64,000 bases of DNA from Aldrovandia affinis (Eukaryota > Chordata > Actinopteri > Notacanthiformes > Halosauridae), in NCBI GenBank assembly GCA_029706075.1, contig JAINUG010000134.1:1300001-1364000 (forward strand), in the 5' to 3' direction. The notes below the pieces were generated by a model, which saw only the letters and a list, made by a program, of their open reading frames with translations, did not search any database and was not told the origin of the DNA. Position 1 is the stretch's first letter; each line of letters opens with the position of its first letter. Both the position numbers and the translations under genes were made by a program. Positions 1 to 10,299 of the stretch are shown in pieces.

Positions 1-125
1 TTTTGAACTGGAAGACAGGATTGGAATGCATTTCCTGTGCAGTGGGGCATTTCCAAGGAGATCGGTGGTTTGACGTTTGACTACAGGCCAGCAAAGACTC
101 TTGGGAGGACGTCTGATAAGCATGG

Positions 126-149
126 TTAAAATGTCAGTAATTCTCCCCC
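126..149 (-). CDS. Possible last coding exon of a minus-strand gene (24 nt, then 3' UTR)
   Basis: On the minus strand a strong polypyrimidine tract and acceptor (TTCTCTTCTGGTTTACAG, cut after position 150) precedes seven codons reading GGELLTF and a TAA at 126-128. The upstream exon candidate at 398-495 ends exactly on a codon boundary, so the join would be in phase. Everything to the left would then be 3' UTR. This is inference from splice signals only; the product is not recognised and the exon is too short to test by composition. Confidence 0.3.
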   Translation of the reverse strand, partial: GGELLTF

Positions 150-397
150 CTGTAAACCAGAAGAGAAAGAGAAGCTTGCTTAATGAACTGTGCCATATGG
201 ATCCATGTAGTTTATCTGTTTAAAGGTGCTTGAAGTCAATTCTACCTGGCGTTTCTCTGAATTCTCTGATTTTTCAATTCTCTTTTGAAAAGTAATAAAT
301 AATGTCAACTATGAATACCAGAATATATGAATAAAAATCTGACTATTATAAGTTATATGTTTACATTTGGGAGAGTGTATGATAGTTTCATTCATAC

Positions 398-495
398 CTG
401 CATTTCATTCATGCTGACATCCCTGTACACCCTTTCCACAAAGTCCTGAATGTACTTTTTGGATATAAAAATAAGATCTGGAGTGCACTTCTCCT
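398..495 (-). CDS. Candidate internal coding exon, 98 bp, host gene not recognised
   Basis: Read on the minus strand this segment starts after an acceptor (ATTCTCACTCAG) preceded by a T-rich stretch, and stops at a donor (CAG then GTATGAATG). It carries two bases completing a codon and then 32 open codons. The peptide begins EKCTPDLIFISKKYIQDF and continues with a mixed charged/hydrophobic run ending SMNEMQ, which looks like a real protein rather than a shadow frame. I do not recognise the family. The gene would run right to left, with its last exon perhaps at 126-149 and upstream exons at higher coordinates, none of which I could identify with confidence. It is the only segment in the window that looks like single-copy host coding sequence. 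Confidence 0.45.
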
Positions 496-498
496 CTG

Positions 499-1856
499 AG
501 TGAGAATAATATAAATAATAAGAGAATATACAAGTACATAAATTATTAATAATAATAAGAGTCAAAGGTATAAGTCAACGGCTCAGTTTGAACAGCTCAG
601 TTTTAGTTACTGCCTCTGTCCTGAAAATAGCAAATTGCTCTCCAATGATTCTGGAGCAGGCAAACCACCTACCATTCTACATCTGAATTAGGTGCTTATT
701 TACAGATCCCCCCAAAACCAGAACCATCACAGCCCCAATTACTCTCTCTTCCCTTTGTCTTATTTCCTCTGAGAGACACATTCAGAAGACAATGATGTCG
801 TCTGCGGGAGCTTTTTATATAGCGCTTCACTGGTTGCTACGGCCCACTGATTTGCGAAGGAGAAAACAATCACCATCCATTCAAACATTTCTCCTTCAGC
901 AGCGCAATGGCTTTCATCAATGCAGTACAGCTGGAAAAAGGGAACAAAACACTGCTCTTAGTGGTCACTTATGGTCACTGCCCTTAGTGGTCTCTTCCAG
1001 GCACACAGCCTCAGAATGCTGGGTGAACATACTGTACCTGCGCCGGTATATCGTATTGTTTCTGGCCACAGTGCTTTCATAAATAAATCACAAAATAATG
1101 GTCTTATTAATTCTTGGTGCTAGCTGGTGGGAATGGGAGTTTTGCTACACACTGACCATTTTAATATGAAAAACGATGGTCCCTGTAACCAATATAGCTT
1201 CTCATTACGGCATGTCGTATCCACAGTACCTGTGACAGTTATGGAAGGAACAACATTGCAGAGCTTGGGCTCAGACTGGAGGCAATCGCATTGACAATTG
1301 ACAATTAATGTGGCCATGCTCATGTGTAACTACCCATGTAATGACTATGTAATTACTATGTAATACACATACCCACATATAATTGACTGCATGGAAACCA
1401 GATATGCGTACCTGCAGTACATGGTTGCATAGTGATCCATGCACATGTTATCACACACAGTGTTGTGGCTTTCCAATGCTTCATCCACAGTGGTACAGGC
1501 TGTACTTCCATGTGTAATTACACAGGTACAAAACCACTGTAATGGATAGCGTGACCACAGAGCTCTCTGAGAGAGTTGCAAGCAGTACTGAAATGCAGAG
1601 TAGAGAGGAGCACTCTCATATGCACATTACTCAGGGCGGTGAGGCATGGTGAGCCACACTGCCACAAAGTCTGAATACAGTTCCTCAACTCTCTATTCAT
1701 TAACAAATCTGAGGTCTGAATCTTAAGAGTTTTAAAATAAGTATTCCAAGAAGACTTGACAAGTGTCTAATCGTTTCACTCGCTGTTGATTGTTTTATGT
1801 TATATCAAATGGGGAGGATTTTCATTTAGATGTACAAAAAACATATCCATTTCTAT
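499..1856. other. Unique AT-rich sequence, no gene seen
   Basis: No convincing exon, repeat family or RNA gene was found. Short ORFs here (for example around 792-1082) have no recognisable domains and contain composition typical of non-coding DNA. Confidence 0.5.
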
Positions 1857-1936
1857 CTCCCTCTCTCTCTCTTGCATTCTCTCTCTCTATCTCTCTCTCT
1901 TACACACACACACACAGACATACACGTGTGTGTGTA
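1857..1936. repeat. Compound (CT)n/(CA)n/(GT)n microsatellite
   Basis: An interrupted CT tract is followed directly by a CA tract and then CATACACGTGTGTGTGT. Confidence 0.9.
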
Positions 1937-2258
1937 AATAAGGTACAGTCAATACAAGGTGTGCCTTCTGAATCCTATGATTAAAATCATCAGAGCCATC
2001 ATCTGCAATCTGCTATTTAGTTGTCAGGTTTGAGGTCTTTTATTTTTAAAGTTCCATGATGAAAGAACCTGAAACCTTCAGTCCACATCTTTCATATCTG
2101 AGGCAAAACACACTAACACTATTCAAGCTAGTATACCAATTGAACTGACCACATGCAATACTTGTTAATGACTTGTCATAGCAGCAGCACCCTGCTATTG
2201 GTCAGTAAAGGATGTACAGCACAAACCGTACATTACTTTGTATGAGCATATGTATGTG

Positions 2259-2804
2259 TACGTAACTGCCAAAATAAAGGAAATACCAACGCAAAGTGTT
2301 ATAATAGGGAGTTGGGCCATCACAAGCCACCAGAACAGCTTCAATATGCTTTGCCACAGATAGTACAAATGCCTGGAACTTTATTGGATGGGTGGAACAC
2401 CATTTTTCTATGAAAAATTCCATCTGGTGTTTTGGTGATGGGGGGGAAAACACTGTCTCAGGTGCTACTCCAGGATCACACAATTGGGTTAAAATATGTT
2501 GACTGAGATGTCCAAGGCATATGGTTTTCATAGTTTTCGTACTTATCAAACCATTCAGTGACCACACGTGTCCTGTGGATGGGGGCATTGTCAACCTGGA
2601 AGAGACCACTGCAATCAGGATAGAAATGCTTCACCATAGCAAAAAGGTGATCACTCGCAATGACTTCGTATTTATTGGCATTATTTTGCCCTCTAAGGGG
2701 TTGAGTGGACCTAAACCATGCCAGGAAAATGCACCCAAAACCATAACAGAGCCACCAGTTTTCCTTATTAACTCAAGTGTTTCCTTTATTTTGGCAGTTA
2801 CCTG
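2259..2804 (-). mobile_element. Internally deleted Tc1-like element, family A, copy 1
   Basis: About 546 bp with terminal inverted repeats of the form CAGGTAACTGCCAAAATAAA (left copy has lost bases; right copy reads TTTGGCAGTTACCTG) flanked by TA. Read on the minus strand the interior retains the C-terminal half of a Tc1/mariner transposase, including the region around the second catalytic Asp and the final helix reading close to KHIEAVLVACDGPTPYY. The N-terminal DNA-binding half is missing: sequence jumps from the 5' terminal region to the middle of the gene. The same junction occurs in the copies at 27001, 32545, 45883, 47703 and 57153. It is followed by a short GTAT repeat to about 2835. 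Confidence 0.75.
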
Positions 2805-2835
2805 TATGTATGCATGTATGTATGTATATATCTAT

Positions 2836-3648
2836 CAATGTATATAGTGCATACATAATAAAGATGATTTGTTAACAATTTAATAGCCCTCTGATATAAT
2901 AATATATTGAATTGGTCAAGAGGAAATAATATATTTAGCACATGTGATTGTCAGTCCAATTTATTTTGACTATCCAAACATCAGCAGTTTTGAAGGGCAA
3001 AGATAAGGGCTAAAGGTGCTGGCTTGAGTTTTCACTACATGCAGTTTCTTTTCCACACACGTTCCCTCCTGGCACCCTGCAATACAGTGTGCATTGTAAG
3101 TTTTGCTGAGCCAAGCTGGACAAGCCCATTATCCCTCCCTCCCCTTAGTCTTTATAACATATCCATTGCTCAATAAGAATTTCAGTTGTGGGAATTAATT
3201 GGGACTGCAGTGTCCATATCTTAAAAGTGTGCAAGAGTTCAATGCTTCCACAGTACCGGTGTTATAGGTTAATCATTTCACTGTCAATAACGCCACACCA
3301 GGGAATTTGTTTTAAAATATTACAACTTCCTGTCGGTTAAAAAAGAGAAATAAGTTAATTATATATGCTTATCTTTCCAAAAAGGAAAATAAATAAACAA
3401 ATTAGGAATATTTCAGAAGTGTGTGTGCGTGTGGTCATAACATGTCTCTGTTACTGCATCCATCCTTTCAAAGTGCTGCAATTAAGTTCAAGATAATTAT
3501 GGGATGGATCCCCAATAAATTAAATGGGCTATTTATGCCTGTTTTGCACTACTCTTCAATAAAGCCTTATGTGTTTTTGGATTATGCTGCAGAAATATTT
3601 GAAGATAGCATGTGTACTCAAGGTTGAAACCTATGAAACATTTGAGCA
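2836..3648. other. Unique AT-rich sequence, no gene seen
   Basis: No repeat family, exon or RNA could be supported. The ORF at 3421-3627 has no recognisable domain. Confidence 0.45.
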
Positions 3649-4440
3649 CACGTGTGGAGGACGTCGGTCTTGGCCACATGGGAGTGGCATGGTTGCCTTT
3701 GTTTTGCATGTGGTGGAGGCCCTTGGAGCAGGGAGACTTTCCGGGGGCAGGTTTAGCACTCTCACAGGGTGTGAGAGTGAACTCTCGCCCGGAAGGTTGC
3801 TCCAAAGGCCATAGTTGATTTAATTATTATTTAATTGGTGTCAATCAGTTAATTTATATGGAAGTCAATTGGCTGATTGGGTGTCTGTGTGCATGTGAGT
3901 GGGTGTGGTCTATAAATTGTTGAGTGATTGATAGATGGGTGATTGCCTCACGAGTCCCACCTGAGGCAGACAGAAAGTGAGCTTATTTAATAGCAGGTGG
4001 GGCGAGTGGGGAATCAGTTAGTCCTTTGTCTTTGTTTGTGTGTTTCATGAGAGTTAGTCTTTGTCTTGTGTGTGTATTGAGAGTTGGTCTTGTCATTGGT
4101 GTGTGTGTGTGTGTATGTGGGTGTGAGTGCGTGTGCACGTATGCTGTGGATTGTTGTGGATTGTTGTATTGTGGAGTGATGTTTGATGTTTGTTGAGTTT
4201 TGTGTGCGTTTGTCGAAAGTGACTGAGTTGAGTGCTTCCTGTGTGAGTGGGAAAGAGAATGAGAGGGCGCCCTGAAAGAGGGTCTGCCTCTCGCCCTCGG
4301 TGTGAATGGAAGAGGACTCGCACTCGGGCAGTGGAGAGGGTCTCTGGACAACGGCCCAGGAACTCCCACTGAAAGAGTGGAGTGTCTCGGGGCTGGTTGC
4401 CAGAGAACTCTCACTGTGAGGAGTGGCGAGAGTCTTGGTA

Positions 4441-4640
4441 TGCATGGGTTGAAAAGAGAACTCGGACTGCAAAGTTTGAGTGTCTCTGTATGAATGGGTT
4501 GAAAAGAGAACTCGGACTGCAAAGTTCGAGTGTCTCTGTATGAATGGGTTGAAAAGAGAACTCGGACTGCAAAGTCGAGTGTCTCTGTATGCATGGGTTG
4601 GAGAACTCGGACTGCAAAGTTTGAGTGTCTCAGTATGCAT
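4441..4640. repeat. 50-bp minisatellite, four units
   Basis: Units begin TGCATGGGTTG or TGAATGGGTTG at 4441, 4491, 4541 and 4590, with periods 50, 50, 49 and 46 bp, and share the core GAGAACTCGGACTGCAAAGT. The last unit lacks a few bases (GAAAA). A related GAGAACTCTCACTGTGAG precedes the array at about 4403-4420, suggesting it grew out of the surrounding sequence. Confidence 0.9.
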
Positions 4641-4851
4641 GGGTGGGAAGCACTTGAAAGGTCACTGGATATGTGTGTGCCTGGGGAGGTTCCAGGGGAA
4701 CTCCAGACAAAGAGGCACGGTGTCCCGTAAGTTTTGATTATTTTAGCTTGTTATTTTAGTTTGTTGTTTTTACCCGAAAGCTTCGCGGCGAGTAGGGTGA
4801 AGATTTTGTGTTTGTGTTTGTGTTTGTTTTGTGTTAACCTGCTCTCCCACT

Positions 4852-4880
4852 GTCTCTCCCCCATGTCTGGGGGGAGAGAC
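4852..4880. other. Perfect 11-bp stem hairpin
   Basis: GTCTCTCCCCC (4852-4862) is exactly complementary to GGGGGAGAGAC (4870-4880) with a 7-nt loop. It lies at the right edge of the G-rich island. Confidence 0.8.
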
Positions 4881-4890
4881 AAACATGGTA

Positions 4891-5950
4891 TACACATAAT
4901 TTCATATATATATATATAAATTGCTTCATAGTGTACTTACTTTTTATTTACATTAGCCGGGAAGTAAATTAATGTACACAGTTCAGCATGTATAAAACCT
5001 GTGCAACAAATTTGGTGCAGATATCTGAAAGCAGTCAAATTCTACAAGGGTTTTTCCAAGTAGCCCTCTGTTTTGACCTTTGTCCTCTGTCACTTTAAGG
5101 CCAGACACGGCAGGCTAAAATGCTCAATTTGCTCCACTCGGTCAATTTTGGGATTTTATGTTATTTTGTTACTAAACAACTTTTCAACGTTTATTTCACA
5201 TACATCAACAGAAAATGAGTGTTATCTCATTTCAATTAGCCGCTTTCAACGCGGCCCTCCGCATCGGCCGTTCGGCCCAACATTTTGGTTCATACGTCAA
5301 TAGAAAGCTTATATTCTACAGCCTAGTTTCAGTTCCACCATATATGGTTATTTCCCCAACTGCCTTAACTATTTCCGCTGAAAACCATGCATATCACAGG
5401 CTACTGCTGACAAAAAGCCTTTAATGATGACATGTTTGGCTAAAATGTACCACGTGACGTCTCTGGTGGTTTCCGCATTGTTAATCTTCTCATTGCTACA
5501 ATCCACTTACTTGGAAAATTGCAGGAAGGTTTAGGAAAATTGTCAGTGATCAAGATGTCCACAAATCATTGTTCGCTTCTGAAATCATCACGGAAAAGGT
5601 ATTTGCAGCTAGCCAGTGCCCGTGAGAAAAGGTTGTCAGCATCAAAACTGCCTGAGATTGCATTTAATACAAATTAAGAGTTAAACAACAACTCCAATGT
5701 AGGGCTAATGTTAGCCACTGAGCAACCGAGCGCGTCAAGACGCAAACTTGAGCTTGCAAAAGGATCTGTGAATTGTGATGGTAATGAACCCCAGCGACAC
5801 AAGACTGACTTCTGATGCACATCAAGCAAGTAAACCAATTAATTGAGGGACTTATGCGTCCCAGTTGTTTCGAGACAAGACTAGCTATTACTGTTGATAA
5901 GATTAACCACGTTTTTTGTAGTTCAGTTTTACTTGTCTGCAAAGATTGCC
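4891..5950. other. No gene recognised; may belong to the degenerate element that follows
   Basis: The stretch 5070-5950 is less AT-rich than the flanks and could be 5' sequence of the Mutator-like relic at 5951, but no convincing reading frame or domain is visible. Confidence 0.35.
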
Positions 5951-6142
5951 ATGCAGCCAAAGATAGACACAAAAAAGTGTGTTTCGCAACGCATTCAAGA
6001 TTCCACCAGAGAACACATAGCATTCGATATAAATGTGCAGATGATTCTGTTAGCGCATGAACGTGGCATGGGATAGGCTACACTGAAAGAAATGAGCAAA
6101 GTTCTTGGAATTCCAGCAATGCACATGAAGACGTAATAAGGG
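5951..6142 (+). pseudogene. Relic exon of a Mutator-like transposase (part 1)
   Basis: Frame starting at ATG 5951 gives a peptide with INVQMILLAHERGMG, an in-frame TAG at 6074-6076, then ATLKEMSKVLGIPAMHMKT and two stops (6134-6139), followed by a good donor (GGGTGAGT at 6141-6148). The pattern of a basal N-rich strand, a G-x-G turn and a short IPAMHMKT-like helix recalls the segment that precedes the catalytic region in intron-containing Mutator-like transposases of metazoans (Pfam 'Mutator-like transposase domain'). That match is from memory of the family, not a search. The second part is at 8110-8220; the Tc1-like element at 6466-8040 lies in the intervening intron-like sequence. Nonsense codons show it is dead. 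Confidence 0.35.
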
Positions 6143-6465
6143 GTGAGTTCAGTACAGCATCCTAGAGTGCATATACTTGTTAGCTAGCAAGATAGCTATA
6201 CATTGTGTCAGGCATTGAACTTCTGCCTCCTAATGTTATAGCTAGCTGCATGTACTACTATTATGTATTATGTATTACTATTACTATTACAGAAATGTTC
6301 TCATGGTGTAAAGCATAAAATGTGCATGGTATGCGCAAATATATTTTCAGCATTACAGTAATCATTTGCAATATATCACATATTTGCATAGGTATTATCA
6401 ATGTATTTTAAGCATGCCAGTAATACTATAGTAATATAATATAATATAATATAACATTATATATA

Positions 6466-8040
6466 CAGCTCTGGAAAAAAATTAAAGACCACTCTACATG
6501 TATGGCAGCCATTCCATTTCAGTGTCTGTTGAATTCCAACACAAGCACACCTCATTCTACTTAATGAAGTACTGATTAGGTGATCACCTGAACCAAATCT
6601 TATTTAACAAGGAAAAGTATAAACACCACTGCTGTGGTCATCACTATCCTCTTGCAATAGACAATAGATGGCAAAAAACAGTGCTAGTAGTACCTCAAAA
6701 GTAATTGGAATCAAAAAATAACTATTGACCATGCCAAAAGAGTTGAAAAGGAAAGTTTTGAGTGAGGGAAAGAAGGGTTCAATTCGGGCTTTACTGGCAG
6801 AGGGATACAGTGAGCGTAAGGTTGCTTTTATCCTTCAAATTTCAAAGACGGCGGTTCATAAGAACAAGGTCAAGCAGCAGACATTGGGGACAACAAAGCT
6901 ACAGGCTGGCACAGGGCGAAAACGACTCTCTACTGACCGGGATGACCGCCAACTCATTCGAATGTCACTCAACAACCATATGGATGACATCAAGTGACCT
7001 ACAAAAAGAATGGCAAAGGGCAGCTGGGGTGAAGTGCACGGCAAGGACGGTTTGAAACAGGCTCCTAGGGGCAGGGCTGAAGTCTTGCAAAGCTAGACCA
7101 AAGCCCTTCATCAATGAGAAGGAAAGAAGAGCCAGGCTGAGGTTTGCAAAAGACCACAAGGATTGGACCGTAGAGGACTGGAGTAAGGTCATCTTCTCTG
7201 ATGAGTCCAATTTTCAGCTTTGCCCAACACCTGGTCATCTAATGGTCAGACGGAGACCTGGAGAGGCCTACAAGCCACAGTGTCTCGCACCCACTGTGAA
7301 ATTTGGTGGAGGATCGGTGATGATCTGGGGGTGCTTCACCAAGGCTGAAATCGGGCAGATTTGTCTTTGTGAAGGACGCATGAATCAAGCCACGTACAAG
7401 GTTATCCTGGAAGAAAACTTGCTTCCTTCTGCTCTGACAATGTTCCCCAACTCCGAGGATTGGTTTTTCCAGCAGGACAATGCTCCATGCCACACAGCCA
7501 GGTCAATCAAGGTGTGGATGGAGGACCACCAGATCAAGACCCTATCATGGCCAGCCCAATCTCCAGATCTGAACCACATTGAAAACCTCTGGAATGTGAT
7601 CAAGAGGAAGATGGATGGTCACAAGTTATCAAACAAAGATGAGCTGCTTGAATTTTTGCACCAGGAGTGGCATAAAGTCACCTAACAGCAATGTGAAAGA
7701 CTGATGTAGAGCATGCCAAGACACATGAAAGCTGTGATTGCAATTCAGGGTTATTCCACCAAATTTTGATTTCTGAACTCAACTTACCTAAGTTAAGTAT
7801 TGTGTTGTTTAAAAATGAATATGAACTTGTTTTCTTTTTTTCATCTTTTTTTGTTATTTTGATTTTCTACAGATAAATGCTCTAAATTACAATATTTTTA
7901 TTTGGAATTTGGGAGAAATGCTGTCAGTAGTTTATAGAATAAAACAAAAATGTTCATTTTTACTCAAACACATACCTATAAATAGTAGAACCAGAGAAAC
8001 TGATCATTTTGCAGTGGTCTCTTAATTTTTTCCAGAGCTG
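6466..8040 (+). mobile_element. Tc1-like DNA transposon, family B, near full length
   Basis: 1575 bp bounded by TA on both sides (6464-6465 and 8041-8042). The left end CAGCTCTGGAAAAAAATTAA and the right end (reverse complement CAGCTCTGGAAAAAATTAAG) form terminal inverted repeats of roughly 28 bp continuing into AGACCACT. Size, TA target and DD34E transposase are all typical of Tc1/mariner. The two ends remain alike, so the copy is not very old, but the transposase is inactivated. It sits between two relic exons of a Mutator-like gene and therefore inserted later than that gene. Confidence 0.95.
6731..7769 (+). pseudogene. Tc1-like transposase (DD34E), broken
   Basis: Starts at ATG 6731 (MPKELKRKVLSEGKKGSIRA) with an N-terminal helix-turn-helix region and a GRKR-like linker. 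A frameshift near 6970-6995 moves the frame; the new frame has a TGA at 7053-7055 (an Arg codon in the family) and continues to a TAA at 7683-7685, then a TAG at 7707-7709, before the likely original stop at 7767-7769. Catalytic residues are all still encoded: Asp in FSDESNF, Asp in QQDNAPCH and Glu in LNHIENLW, with exactly 34 residues between the last two. The DDE domain is therefore intact at the key residues, but one frameshift and three premature stops prevent a full product. Confidence 0.9.
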
Positions 8041-8109
8041 TATATATATCATTTTATCATATGTAATAGAAATATGTTATTGAGAAGTGAGATTTTCTCT
8101 CCATTTTAG

Positions 8110-8220
8110 CTGCTGAAGTTCAACATGGACTCCAGGCTTTGGACAATGCAGCAGAGCATATTAGAAAAGTTTATGCAGACATCGATCCAGATGTGGCTGC
8201 CCTTCCCAAGCTGCTGTTTG
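8110..8220 (+). pseudogene. Relic exon of a Mutator-like transposase (part 2)
   Basis: A pyrimidine-rich acceptor (TTTTCTCTCCATTTTAG) precedes 111 bp of open frame reading AEVQHGLQALDNAAEHIRKV and then YADIDPDVAALPKLLFG, ending at a GT donor (8221). The 'A-x-E-V ... Y-x-D-I-D-P' pattern is what I would expect just upstream of the catalytic 'SFDGTW' region in this transposase group; that next exon is not visible downstream. Phase does not join cleanly with 5951-6142, consistent with indels. Family assignment is tentative. Confidence 0.35.
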
Positions 8221-9333
8221 GTATGGCTGTAGCTACATTCAATGAATATTTTGTTTGTTATACAAATTGTTGTTTGTATAGTATCTAGCTATAATTGACC
8301 GCAGATTGGAATGTTATTGGAATTTTGTTTTAGAATGTAAAGTACTATTGTCCAAAAATAATAATTAGGTTGTTTTTTATCTGTTATAAAGTATCTTGCA
8401 CCTGAAAATAAGCCAAATATCTCAACAACAAATACAGATGTAGTCACCAAACTTTACACAGTGATTCCTGTGTGTATTCTTCAGAGATTTACAGAAACAA
8501 GTGCTGTTATTATGTGTTTTTCCTAATCTAGATGTCATTTTATGTATGCAATTAGGTCAAATCGGATAAAAAATGTGCATGCCGACATATCCAAAAACTG
8601 CTCTGTAAAAAGTTTGGCATTTAGTATGTTGTCTAAATAAAAAATATATTTTGAATATAGCTCTTTTTATTATCAAGATCTTTGGATTTAGGTTTTATGC
8701 ATATTTAATGAGATCGGGCCTAATTGTCATATGATATGCTAATTAGCTTTTTAATTTTTATTTTTGTGTAATACAAAAAATATTGCATTAAGTAAGCATA
8801 TTCAACTGGCAAAGTTTTATGGTGATATCCTATAAATACGGAAAAAAATATCTATTTACCTAGCTCACCTCCCCTTAAGAGAAGAATGTGGCCTCTTCAC
8901 CCCTCTTCCAGCAACAAGAATAAAAATATTGTTTTCACCACAGTTTTCACAACCATTTTCACTACCGTCCTCCCCAAACTACAGCCCATTGATTCAAGGT
9001 TAGGTTTTTCAATTGATTGCTGAATGAAAAGCAAATGAGCAATTACGATAATCACCCTGTTTATGAATATGTTCTAGGGGTCACTGATTTATGAAAAGTA
9101 ACGAATTGAAAACAGTATGTATACATGGGAATTGATTAAATTAGTTTTATGCATCTCCATTCATAACAATATCTCCACGCCCCAACAATCACCCTTCTTT
9201 CAGAGTCTCTGAGATATCGTCTTTTAGCCATGTTAGCCAAAATAATAGGCAACTGGGCCTGCCCAAGATTAACATAACCTAAGTATTTCCTTTATTTTGG
9301 TAGGTATCTATATACCTGTATATACTGTGTGCG
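8221..9333. other. AT-rich sequence without a recognisable gene
   Basis: May be further intron of the Mutator-like relic. A 24-bp scrap (TTTCCTTTATTTTGG, about 9288-9302) matches the terminus of Tc1-like family A. Confidence 0.4.
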
Positions 9334-9365
<32 letters not shown>

Positions 9366-9386
9366 CATACATACACACACACATAC
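9334..9386. repeat. (TA)n then (CA)n microsatellite
   Basis: A TA tract to 9359 runs into ACATACATACACACACACACATAC and abuts the solo LTR at 9387. Confidence 0.9.
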
Positions 9387-9816
9387 TGTGGCGGGGGGGC
9401 ACCATGCCAGGTGGTGAGTGGATGAAACCAAACCAAAAAGCGGAGTTCCAATAGGCCAACGGCCAATTTATTATCTTTCTACAAAGAAAACAAAACAAAA
9501 TACAAAAGCAGCAGTTAAATCAAAACTATGCAATGGAGGGAAACAGCAACCAAAAACCAGCACTTCTGCCTCCATACCCCAAAAACTCTCTTCCAGCATG
9601 GCAGGCTGTGCTTTTATAATGGCCTAACGAAGGCAATGGCTCAAAGCTGAGTTGATTGCTCATTAGTCTCAGGTGAGCCTGCCTGTAAGTGAGGCCACTG
9701 CTGGTCAAGGTTCTGTAGTACTCTCCAGGCTGTGGGAGGGAACAGGAGCACTTAACAGCAGCTAAAAGGGAGGCGTAGCCCTTTCTACTCCTCCCTCCAC
9801 CTCTCCCAGTGTCACA
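9387..9816 (-). mobile_element. Solo LTR (430 bp), minus orientation
   Basis: The segment begins TGTGGCGGGG and ends AGTGTCACA, so both ends are TG...CA. Read on the minus strand it has the order of an LTR: U3, a TATA box (ATTATAAAAG, 9611-9620), then a polyadenylation signal AATAAA (9467-9472) before the terminal GCCACA. Flanking tetranucleotides ATAC (9383-9386) and GTAC (9817-9820) fit a 4-bp target duplication with one mismatch. No internal retroelement sequence is attached, so it is probably a product of LTR-LTR recombination. Confidence 0.65.
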
Positions 9817-9820
9817 GTAC

Positions 9821-9944
9821 ATGACCCTAAGCATGATGGGATGTTAATTGCTTATTTAACTCAGGAAACACACCTGTGTCTAAACACACACTTTGTATTC
9901 CTCATTTACTTACTCATGTTTCCTTTATTTTGTATTTTGGCAGT
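9821..9944 (-). mobile_element. 5' end of Tc1-like family A
   Basis: Read on the minus strand this starts TGCCAAAATACAAAATAAAG (an 'AAAAT' duplication relative to other copies), continues with GAGTAAGTAAATGAGG and runs through AAGCAATTAACATCCCATCA. This is the 5' flank of the transposase gene that is deleted in the short copies, so it records the longer parent of the family. The solo LTR abuts its inner end. Confidence 0.5.
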
Positions 9945-9947
9945 CAC

Positions 9948-9974
9948 ACACACACACACATATATATATATATT
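9948..9974. repeat. (CA)n(TA)n microsatellite
   Basis: CACACACACACACA followed by TATATATATATA. Confidence 0.85.
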
Positions 9975-10265
9975 AATGTTGAGCCAGGATCTCTTGTGAA
10001 TGTCATATTGGATGGAGGAAGCTGACGTTTAATGAAAGCGGAGAGCAGAGCAGCTTGTTTGCTGTAGCTGGAGTGGTGGTGAGGGATGAGCTTGGCTTTG
10101 CACTGGGATTGGGGAAGGATTCAGCCATAATGGGTGGCTAGCGCTTGGGAACGCAGAGCCGGCACAGAGGAGGCATCTGATATGTTGTGATTTCATTCAT
10201 CTGCTCTGTGTATTGATCTGTTGTTGCCAGGTGGATCTGGCCTCGGTGTCCTTCTTAAGGACCCT

Positions 10266-10299
<34 letters not shown>

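Larger units (their letters stand above)
3649..4890. other. GT/G-rich island, possible degraded LTR or unclassified repeat
   Basis: Composition changes abruptly from the AT-rich flanks to G/GT-rich on the plus strand. The segment contains a TATA-like GTCTATAAATTG at about 3908-3919, a second one (CTTATTTAATAG) near 3982, a GT microsatellite near 4100-4135, a 50-bp minisatellite (4441-4635) and a terminal hairpin (4852-4880). A start TGTGGAGGAC and an end near GAGACAAACA would fit an LTR, but I find no matching target duplication and no clear AATAAA, so the LTR reading is weak. Overlapping long ORFs on both strands are produced by the tandem repeat and the biased composition; none has a recognisable domain. 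Confidence 0.35.

Noticed and set aside
599..790. Further minus-strand exon candidates upstream of 398-495
   Set aside because: Acceptor- and donor-like strings exist, but the phases do not join to the exon at 398-495 and the peptide is not convincing.
3983..4737. Several overlapping ORFs of 60-208 codons on both strands
   Set aside because: They are produced by the 50-bp minisatellite and GT tracts; the peptides are low-complexity and repeat in all frames.
9334..9386. Interspaced repeats suggestive of an array
   Set aside because: Simple microsatellite; nothing in the window resembles CRISPR repeats and spacers.
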